From Hibiscus mutabilis (lineage: Eukaryota; Streptophyta; Magnoliopsida; Malvales; Malvaceae): DNA of 64,000 bases. The position numbers and the translations under genes were made by a program. Numbering within the stretch: the stretch's first letter is position 1; every line of letters starts with the position of its first letter. This document shows, piece by piece, positions 55,877 through 64,000 of this stretch. The notes under the pieces were generated by a model, which was given only the letters and a program-made list of their open reading frames with translations, was not told where the DNA came from and made no database searches. Location: assembly GCA_019671005.1 (NCBI GenBank), contig CM033728.1, positions 29,649,099 to 29,713,098 on the forward strand, given 5' to 3'.

Positions 55877-58700
55877 TGTAATACCCAAAATTATGGCTTA
55901 GAATTCTTGGTAAGATTCGATATAGCTTAAATTAATTGAAATATCATTAAGAATAATCAAATTGTGAAATTAGGACTCAATTGAAAATTTTGGCATGTTA
56001 AGAACCATATTATAAGAACTTAAAAGGCTATGTTTCAAAACTTGGACTTTGCATGCAAAATTCAAATAAATTAAAAGGGCTTTACCAAGTGGCATGTTGA
56101 GTGGGAACATGTGTAATTGAGAGAGGGAGGGAACGACTTAGGTGGAAGAAGATAATCAAAATTGGATTATCATCTTCTTCAACTTCTTAGTATGACCGAA
56201 ACCTTGTAGAAGAGTGGGAGATGAGTAAAAGCTTGCACCAAGCTTAGATAACCACAATTTGTTTGTATTATTTCCGAATCAGTTTGGGGGAAAGGTAATT
56301 ACCGTCTTCTTTCTCCATAATTAAAGGAAAGTTTGTGCTTGTTGGTAGATATGTGAGTAGAGTATGAGAATTAGATTAACTTGGATAATGTTTGTATGAA
56401 TGCTCAAGTTTAAAAACTGAAATATAATTTGGCTCGGTTGGATTACATGAATTTGAGTACTGGAATAGTTTGAGATGTTGATGTATATTCGAACAGCAAA
56501 CATGCATGGATGAACTTGCTTGATTTGTTAGATAATTAAGTTCATAAAATAAGTTATAGACCCAAATGAACAATATATGTGTATACCATTATCCTTGTTA
56601 GTATGTCATGAGTTTTGCAAGATGAAATGCTAGGATAAACTATGTTTGGAGTTATGAGCATTCGAACGAATCCTTATTAATGAAATATTAATGCTGGACT
56701 CAAAATTAGTATACTCCTATGTATAATAGGTAAACCGGAACTGTTTTATGTATAAATCTGAAAGTGTATAGATTGCTTGAGTAATTGAAATGAGAAGTTA
56801 TATTGTGAAGTGTTAAAGGCTGTTTTAGAAGTTAAGGGCTGTTATGTGGTTAAATGAATTGCTGGAATTTGCTGGGAGATTGCTGGAAAATTAAGTACTA
56901 AATTGGTATGAATTAAATGTCACATAGAATAGAATTGTTTTGATCACATTGCTAGTTGAAATGTGTAAACATGCTTGGTTTTGTGTTATGCCCTGTTTTG
57001 ATCACATTGGTAGGAGAATGAAATTGACCTAGACATGTAAGAATATGTATATAAGTTGAATTGGCATCTTAGAAGTGTTAACTAAGTGATTAAAGAAGTT
57101 AGAAACCTAAGCTAGTGTAATCTGCCCAGAATGCTCTGTTCTGGGCAACAACTTTGAAAAATCTCTATAAATTGTACAAATGGAATTTAAGGCTGAAAAT
57201 TTAATTTATAGTACCTTGATATGTCTAAATTTATTAGGAGAAAACAGAATTGAATTCGGAATTGTAGAATAGACTGTAGAAATGAAACAATAGGGACAGT
57301 GCAAGCTGTCCAGTGTTGTAATTACCCTGTCCTTAAGTAAAAAACTGTATTAATTCGTAAATAATTAAAATGCAAGGACTATATGGTTAGAAGAACAATT
57401 AAATTAGCTTTTCAAGGTGTAAACTAATTGACATTCCGACGTACGGAATGAAAGATATGCATGTTTAAGTAAACTGTGGACATGCTGCCAGCAACAGCAA
57501 CCATGATGTTTTGAAATGAATGTTGAATAATTGTGTATTGTTGCCTTGTTTTGAATACATGAATGTACTTGTCTTGATCATGATTCACTTGTATGAAATG
57601 TTAGAAGGAGTAGGGAACATTGGAGAAGGGTCTAAGGAGGAGCATTCGAAAGCTAGACACAAAGGAATTTGGATCCAAGATTAGCTAAGCTTGGAGTATT
57701 GTGAGTGTGGTTTACAATAGGGTTAGGACTTAGGTCCTAACCAAATGGGCATGATTATCTTCTTGCCAATGATATGCCATGTTAATGATCTCAATTTTAA
57801 TTTGAATATGAATAAAGGGGAAGAATGGACTAAACTAAAATTGTGAATAAGTAATAGCATGCAAAATTGAGAAATTAATTAGAAAGAACAGTGAAAACAA
57901 ATGTATGCTTCCATGCCTTGGATATGACTTGTCATAATGTTTGCTTGATATTGCTCCTTGATACAAATACTTGAGCCTTGATGCCTTGACCTTTATCCAT
58001 TCGAATGAATGCTTATTGTAACTCTATGACATGAATTTAAGATCTTTGTTGATGCCTAAGAAATGACATGTTAATTGCTTGCTTGAATGACAAGATTGTC
58101 TTGCAAAGTGTTGAGCTAAGTCTCATTTGGCCTAAGGGCCTGTATATACATGTATGATCTTGTAATGTAACACTTGAATTGATCCTTGAATAAGCTATTG
58201 CTTGACTTGAACATGAAATCCTTTAATAAGTGAATCATAATTGAACAAAGCCTTGGTTGTTAGTGGTCATAGGTAGAAGGGCATGCCTTAGAGTCTAGAG
58301 CTTATTGTGTAAGGGTGGACTATGATCCAGGGCTAAGGCCCCTATTTGGCGACAGACGGAGGGTACATTTGTGTTGTCTTTGGCGATAGTATGAGGGTTG
58401 ACCAGTGCTACGGCACAGTACTACGGCACATTTTGCGTGCCACGACACATCTTGTGGCGACAGTTGGTTGGAGACTCGATTACCTGGACAACTAAATACC
58501 AAGGGCATAAACTAAAGAAAGCAAATAAGAAATAATTAAAGAATAAAGCTTACATGATACTTGAATTACATGATTCTCGAATTACATGATACTTGAGATT
58601 ACTTAATACAAGAATTACTTGATTCTTGAACTACTTGATACTTGAATTACTTAATATGCATGCTTGGATTACTCGAATTTCTTGACATGTAATGCGAAGT
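55877..58700 (+). repeat. Element S: LTR-like block of an unrecognised family
   Basis: It starts TGTAATACCCAAAATTATGG directly inside H3's integrase (the left flanking bases are TCAGG) and runs to the H4 LTR. The start has the form of a gypsy LTR. No primer site, purine tract or coding domain was found, so it may be a solo or truncated LTR. A short repeat region with CTACGGCACA and GGCGACAG lies at about 58345-58465. Its right boundary is set only by the first base that matches the H2 LTR and is approximate. Confidence 0.55.
58345..58465. repeat. Short irregular repeats (CTACGGCACA, TGGCGACAG) in S
   Basis: CTACGGCACA occurs twice within 20 bases, followed by CCACGACACA; TTTGGCGACAGA, TTTGGCGATAGT and TGTGGCGACAGT are spaced through the region. 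Confidence 0.55.
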
Positions 58701-59889
58701 GATTCTTTAACTTGTTTTCCAAATATCTTATTGAATTTCATTGTTTTTCAAGAGGAAAACATCTAATTAAGGGGAAACTCACACATTGGAGTTAGGTTTC
58801 GTTCTTCTCCTCTAATGAAAGTTTTGTTATTGAAATTCCCAAGTTTTTGACTCTTTATATATGTTGTCTAATGGGTTTTAATTAATTAATTATGGAATTT
58901 TGCTTAATTAAGGTTTATTTGATGGAATCTTATGATTTTCAAATTGGATCTATTTTTCCAGTGTTGACGATTGATTTCAATCTTATTTTGGATGCATTAT
59001 AATGTGGATAAGTTGTTTTTACCCATGGAATCCTGGAATTGGTTGAATCTCAAGTTATTTAGGTTGTTAGCTAAAGGTTTTTGGGTTGTTTTTGGAGTTT
59101 AATCTTTGCTGGAAGTAAAAGGGTGTTGTAAAAAGGTATTTAGATATCATTTGATGATGTTTAATGCATTGAGTCATTAAATTATGGCTGGGTTAAGATT
59201 GAGAAGTGTTTAAGGTTGATTTCGGTAAGTTTCGGATGAGTTTTGAGTGGGCATCTTGAGAGTTGGGGGATTTTGGTTTGAAACAGTGAGTTGGAAGTAT
59301 TTTAATGCATTTTTCCTCTGTTTTCTGTGGCCAAAATAGGGGATAATCAAGGCGTAACATCTTGAGGTGATTTGAGGCTTGTCGGGAGCTCGTTTCGCAT
59401 TAGCAAGCAAGGTGAAGTGAAATCGGTGAGTGGAAACGGTCTTAAAAGTCTTTCAAAGGTTTGAAAATGGTTTTGGAAGTTTAGGTTAAGTTTGAAACAC
59501 TTACCTAAGCTCGGAAGTAAGTTTCCCTCATTTGCTCCTTAATATCGGTTTCAGATATGAGCATGTGTAATTCATGTTTTAGTCGTAAGCATGGTTGGTT
59601 TTACTTACTATAAATGCATGATTTTTAAGTACATATGCAACGGCTTAAAAGTATATTAAATGCTAGTGAGCATTGGTTTTTATTCCTGTCGGGAATGTGG
59701 TATTGCTATGGTAATGTGAATTGCATCTGTGGGGAATTTGTATAATGCATTGTAAAACAGTGAGTAAATGGTTTTGTAAATGATATACTGGATATGTGAC
59801 AATGTGAGAAAATAATTGGATATAGTTAGCATGCCATAGGATAAAGTGCATTATAATATGTTTAAAAATTGATCGTGGTTAAGGGTTCT

Positions 59890-60130
59890 TGAGGTATAGC
59901 AGTTGGCTACTCGAACTATGTTGTTGTCACTTGGGTTGAGCAGTCGGTTCCCCTTGTTGTTATAAAGCTTGTGGTCGGCAAGGCTGTTAAATCATGCGGT
60001 CGGCATGGTATAGTTCTTGATGATGGTCGGTCATTAAGGGAGATTTGTGTATCTGATGTGTAAAGTTAACGGTCGGTTAACTAAAGATTAGCGGTCGGCT
60101 AAGAAAGGATAGTGGTCGACTATCCGGGGT
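59890..60130 (+). repeat. GGTCGGCTAA-type tandem repeats (H4 LTR)
   Basis: Counterpart of 52470-52712 with GCGGTCGGCATG, ACGGTCGGTTAAC, GCGGTCGGCTAAG and GTGGTCGACTATC. Confidence 0.7.
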
Positions 60131-60174
60131 CACTATAATTGCCAATATATGAGAATTCTTATGTTGAACCTATT

Positions 60175-60355
60175 TTTAATGCTTTGGGATTTAAGCATGG
60201 TATATGATTTAATGCTTTGGGATTTAAGCATGGTATATGATTTAATGCTTTGGGATTTAAGCATGGTATATGATTTAATGCTTTGGGATTTAAGCAAGGT
60301 ATATGTTTTAATGCTTGGGATTTAAGCATGGCAAATTGATTTAATGCTTTAGTCG
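60175..60355 (+). repeat. 33-bp minisatellite, five copies (H4 LTR)
   Basis: Four nearly perfect units of TTTAATGCTTTGGGATTTAA plus GCATGGTATATGA, then a fifth shorter unit. The high identity between adjacent units suggests recent expansion. Confidence 0.85.
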
Positions 60356-61029
60356 TAAGAATGGGTTGAAAGAAAGTGTTTGACTTTCAAGGTTTTTAAT
60401 TGCATCATTGTTTTATGAGCATCCTCACTAAGCAAGTGTGCTTACGCTTTCTTTTCCCTAATGATGCAGAGCATTAACGTTTGGAGGCAGCAAAGGCAAG
60501 GTCTAAGTGATTTAAGGACAAAACTATTTGGGTATGAACTCGATTTTAGTTTTCGATTAATAAGGCAATGTGTTCGCCATGGATTTTTGGATATGTAAAT
60601 TTGTTTTCCCTAGTTTTGAGCAAGTGTAATGCTGTGATTTTGGAATTTGATTGGTGTTTCTATGCATATTGTGCATCGTTACCTATTGTTGATGTTATGC
60701 GGTTACCTAGGTAAGCATCTAGATTGTTTTGCTTGGATGACATACTTTGATGAGCTTAACATGTTGAATATGGTATTAAAGTGATGTTGGTATGGTGTTT
60801 GTGCTAGTACATGTTTATTTGAGCAACTAGGTATGTTTGGTGGAGTGTTTTAAGGAGCATGCCTCTAGATTAATTCTTTTGGTTGCCTAAGCTTGTATGG
60901 TAGCTAAATCTTGATGCAAGTGTTGATAAATGTATTATTGGATGATTATATGCATGTATGCAAGTTGCTAGGACCTAAATGTATCTAGATTTGTGTGAAA
61001 ACCAGCGAAAGATGACATTACAGGCCCAT

Positions 61030-61325
61030 GCATACCGATACACTAGGGACCATATCGGTACGACTAGGCAAGAACAAACCAGGCGTTTCGGTACGGGCAC
61101 GGGAGTACCGGTACAGTTTATCGCTTATGGAAATTGCTTTTTGGATCAAAACACGCTTATCAAAACACCCATGAGGCGTATCGGTACGGTTGCTGTGTAA
61201 TTTTAAACTGGTCATTAATTTCAGTTAGGCATATCGGTACGGTGCTTAGTGTACCGAAATGAGGGCTGTTGGTTTAGGGTACCGTATCGATACGGTTGGT
61301 AGCGTATCGATATGTGTGGTCGTAT
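61030..61325. repeat. GTAYCGRTAC motif cluster, H4 LTR
   Basis: GTACCGGTAC near 61107-61116 and GTATCGATAC at 61284-61293, with GTATCGGTAC copies. The layout is almost identical to 53540-53825. Confidence 0.82.
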
Positions 61326-61746
61326 TTACTGTTAATGTCATGGGTATGCAATTCTATTTTCTTTCAATTTAGTCTCTGAATGTTGGTGATGCAATTGAAT
61401 GAGTATGGATGATCTTTTTGAGCTAATTTTTGTCATGTGAGAAAGTAACCTGACTAATTGAGGATTGGTAGCCTTAATTTCAGTTTTGGTCCTATAATTT
61501 AAAGTATATATGTTTTAGTCCTTGTACTGAATGTGATGCAATTGGTTGCCTTTCTGTGATTCGTTTCCTTCAAAAATTTACCTGCTGCAAGAATGTACTT
61601 GTAAGATTAATAATTTGCATCTAGAAAATATAAAAGAAAAAATGGACCGGCTTTTTGTAACCTTTCTCTGGTTTGCTTCGGCAAACCTAATATAGTTCTC
61701 TCGATTCTACCGGGCGTCTAGGCCGGGTTAAGTGGGTTACAATTGT

Positions 61747-61759
61747 TGGTATCAAAGCC
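61747..61759 (+). other. Primer-binding site of element H4
   Basis: TGGTATCAAAGCC, five bases after the LTR end, identical to the H1 site. Confidence 0.86.
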
Positions 61760-62002
61760 AGGTTACGAAAGGTTGGGATGTTGTTGTTTGATTGTATATC
61801 ATTGTTTGCTATGCACAGTGATTGTAGATATGTACGGTGTTTGATTTACATCGTGTTGGGGTATGAATTTTGGGAACACATTGCCTATTACCGAGGTTTT
61901 AAAATGTTTTATAAGATGGTCTTGGATCCTTTGCCTTATGTTAGCATGACTTTAATGTGTTTTGATGCTTTTGTTAGCATGGCTTGACGCGAGACACGTG
62001 CA

Positions 62003-63030
62003 ATGGCTGGTAATGCCAGAGTTGGGAAAAATAACAATGAGGAAAAGAATCTCCCTAACCTTTTACCTCTTCCTCCTCCTTGGTTCTACCTGTCGGTGAT
62101 AAGGCTGGTGGTGTACCCCAGGCTCATCAAGTGCCAGTATTTGGTGATTTGACCCCGTTAGTTCAGGCAATAATGGGAGCTTTTTAAGCGGCGACGGCTG
62201 GATTGTATGCACAAGCACCAACACCTACTGTGGCAGTTTACCCAGGGTTACCCTTAGAGTGTCTTCGCATTTTGGGAGGTGTTGAGTTTAGGGGTTTGAG
62301 TCTCGAGGCAGTTGAAGGATGGCTGGAGAGTACGATTCGTATTCTGAATCAGATGGGCTGTAATGATGAGCTCAACCTGGGGTGTACTGTGTGATTGTTG
62401 CATTGTGATGCTTGTCATTGGTAGGTGACCACAATTGCTAATGTTTTGGAGGTGGATGTAACTTGGGAGTTCTTTCGAAGAGCTTTCAAGAAGAAGTATC
62501 TTAGACCTCAGTATCTGGATGCGAGGAAATGTGAGTTTATGGCCTTGGAACAGGGCGGCATGTACGTGGCTAACTATGAGGTGAAATTTGTCCGTTTGAG
62601 TTAGTATGCCTCAAAGTTGGTTCCAGATAATCTTGAGGGGTGCAACAGGTTTCACTATGGGCTGGTGAAGGATATCAAAACATACCTGTTGGCTGCGGAA
62701 TACACAGATTTTGATGTGCTTGTAAAGACGCTAAGGATATTAAGCAGTCATTGAGGGTAGCAAGACAAAGTTCGGGCATGAGCTTGAACAAGCGTGGGGC
62801 TGATTTTGGTAATTCTGGAAAGTAAGGTAGTAGGTTTTGTGATAATAGGCATAAGTTGGATCACAGGCGTGGTGGCGATGGTGGCCATGGTAACCAAGGT
62901 GTTCATATTATAGCTGAGTGTGAGTGTTGTGGTAGACGCTACACGGGTGAGTGTTGGGGGAATACCATGAGTTGATGGATATGTAGAGCACCTGGTCACA
63001 TGAAGTGTGACTATCCTCGTGCTGTGGGAG
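62003..63030 (+). pseudogene. gag: H4 gag relic
   Basis: The likely start is ATG at 62003 (MAGNARVGKNNNEEKNLPN), about 260 nt after the LTR. A frameshift is followed by GGVEFRGLSLEAVEGWLEST (within 62203-62394), then WEFFRRAFKKKYLRPQYLDA, YEVKFVRLS, a stop, and YGLVKDIKTYLLAAEYTDFD. Zinc knuckles follow at about 62920-63020: CECCGRRYTGEC (His to Tyr in the first) and, after a stop, CRAPGHMKCDYP (last Cys to Tyr). Both knuckles have therefore lost a zinc ligand. Confidence 0.82.
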
Positions 63031-63119
63031 ATGCACCGATTTGGGAAACTGTACCTGCTAGGGGCCGAGCTCGTGGCAGGGGTAATTTTTAGAGGCGCGA
63101 GGATGGTCAGAGAGCTATG

Positions 63120-63840
63120 TCTCATGCTATTGCTGTACAACCAGAGAATGGTGGGCCAGCGTGGATCTATGCTAATCGTGAGGGGCGCAATGACACTAAT
63201 GTGATCGTAGGTACTTTCACCTTTCAATCTTTGTCGTTGTTTTCTTTGATTGATTCGGGGTATACTCATTCATATATCTAAGTGAGCATGCATCATTGTT
63301 GAATGCTCTTGTTGAGGTTTTGGATGTTGGCATGTTAATAACTAGCTCTTTTGGGGAGATGGTTACAACTAGAAGGTTGGATAGGCATTGTCCTTTGACA
63401 GTGCAAGGTCATGAATTTGCTGCGGATTTGATAGAGTTGCCATTTCATGGTTTTGACGTTATCTTGCTTATGGATTGGTTAAGTGAGTACAAGGCGGTGG
63501 TGGACTGTGAGTCCAAAAGGATTTCTCTGATGTTGTCCGATGATTATGAAGTTGTTGTGGTTGGTGAGAATAGGAAATTCTTGTCCAATGTTGTGTCGAC
63601 TTCTCGAGTGGAGAAAATGATATTTAATGGTTGACAAGCTTATTTAGCTATTGTCATGAATCCAGAAGCTAAAGGTGTTCGAGTGCAGGACGTTCAAGCT
63701 GTATGTGATTATCTGAAAGTTTTTCCTAAAGAGTTGTCGGGTTTACCTCCATATAGGGAGGTGGAATTTTGCATCGAGATGTATGAAGGTACAACTTCAG
63801 CGTCTATTACTCTATATCGGATGGCACCGAATGAGTTAAA
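63120..63840 (+). pseudogene. pol: H4 aspartic protease
   Basis: The active-site strand FSLIDSGYTHSYI keeps the canonical D-S-G, the only copy here that does. A frameshift is followed (63296-63634) by VEVLDVGMLITSSFGEMVTT, VQGHEFAADLIELPFHGFDV and DDYEVVVVGENRKFLSNVV; the usual GMDWLS is LMDWLS. A stop precedes QAYLAIVMNPEAKGVRVQDV and LPPYREVEFCIEMYEGTTSA, the linker to RT. Confidence 0.86.
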
Positions 63841-64000
63841 ATCTTAGCTTCAGGAGTTGTTAGATCATGGGTTCATTCGACCAAGTGTTTCTCCTTGGGG
63901 TGCTCTGGTTCTTTTTGTGAAGAAGAATGATGGATCGATGAGTATGTGCATTGATTATCGCTAGTTGAATAAGTTGACAGTGAAGAACAAGTATCTGTTG
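63841..64000 (+). pseudogene. pol: H4 reverse transcriptase, start only
   Basis: Reads LQELLDHGFIRPSVSPWGAL, FVKKNDGSMSMCIDYR, a stop in place of Gln, then LNKLTVKNKYLL, and is cut by the end of the window. Motif order matches the N-terminal RT of M2 and H1. Confidence 0.86.

Larger units (their letters stand above)
58701..61741 (+). repeat. Element H4, 5' LTR lacking its first ~460 bases
   Basis: It matches the H2 LTR from about 51270 on and continues past where that copy is cut, ending AAGTGGGTTACA. It is the only complete 3' end of this LTR subfamily in plus orientation here. Confidence 0.87.
58701..64000 (+). mobile_element. Element H4: plus-strand Tekay-like element running off the window
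   Basis: 5'-truncated LTR (58701-61741), primer site (61747-61759), gag, protease and the first part of RT, all on the plus strand. Same subfamily as H2 and M2. Frameshifts and stops in gag and protease show it is defective. The rest of pol and the 3' LTR lie beyond the window. Confidence 0.87.

Overview
This window looks like gene-poor heterochromatin from a large eudicot plant genome. Essentially every base that can be classified belongs to long-terminal-repeat (LTR) retrotransposons of the Ty3/gypsy superfamily, mostly chromoviruses resembling the Tekay/Del lineage. The species cannot be named from sequence alone. The AT-rich LTRs, the phrase type 'ccaaaatgacattttggtcact' in shorter variants and the LTR styles would fit a Malvales-like eudicot, but that is a low-confidence guess. 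No host gene, tRNA, rRNA, CRISPR array or prokaryotic feature was found.

Layout, with working names. Element O (+) is an old, largely non-coding copy: 5' LTR tail 1-456, interior 457-2872 and 14756-15602, 3' LTR 15603-17316. It is interrupted by element T (-, 2873-14750), a complete insertion with GGATT target-site duplications and 4.4 kb LTRs around a 3 kb scrambled interior. Element M1 (-, 17317-25977) sits in O's 3' LTR. It keeps one full LTR, a gag-pol relic with two internal deletions, and part of its second LTR. Element H1 (+, 25978-35850) sits in M1's second LTR and has the most complete gag-protease-RT-RNase H-integrase-chromodomain order in the window, although it is broken by frameshifts and stops. 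A roughly 4 kb LTR of a different, Tat/Ogre-like lineage (35851-39879, with an Arg-tRNA-type primer site and about 1 kb of leader) truncates H1's 3' LTR.

The right half is a related Tekay-like family in head-to-tail and nested copies. H2 (+) is reduced to a 5' LTR piece, an integrase scrap, a chromodomain tail and a 3' LTR (40864-42317 plus 50601-54043). M2 (-, 42323-50595) is inserted into H2's chromodomain region with ATATT target-site duplications. H3 (+) is a pol segment (54044-55876) fused directly to the preceding LTR. S (55877-58700) is an LTR-like block of an unrecognised family. H4 (+, 58701-64000) has an LTR, primer site, gag, protease and the start of RT, and runs off the window.

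In a live element these parts would work together: the LTR supplies promoter and polyadenylation signals, gag makes the particle, protease cuts the polyprotein, RT/RNase H copies RNA from an initiator-Met tRNA primer, integrase inserts the DNA, and the chromodomain probably steers insertion to heterochromatin. Every copy here is broken. The most interesting signals are in the LTRs: clusters of a 10-bp palindrome-like motif (GTAYCGRTAC) shared by three LTR families, variable-copy minisatellites, a telo-box inverted repeat, and repeated fusions of LTR interior to coding sequence.
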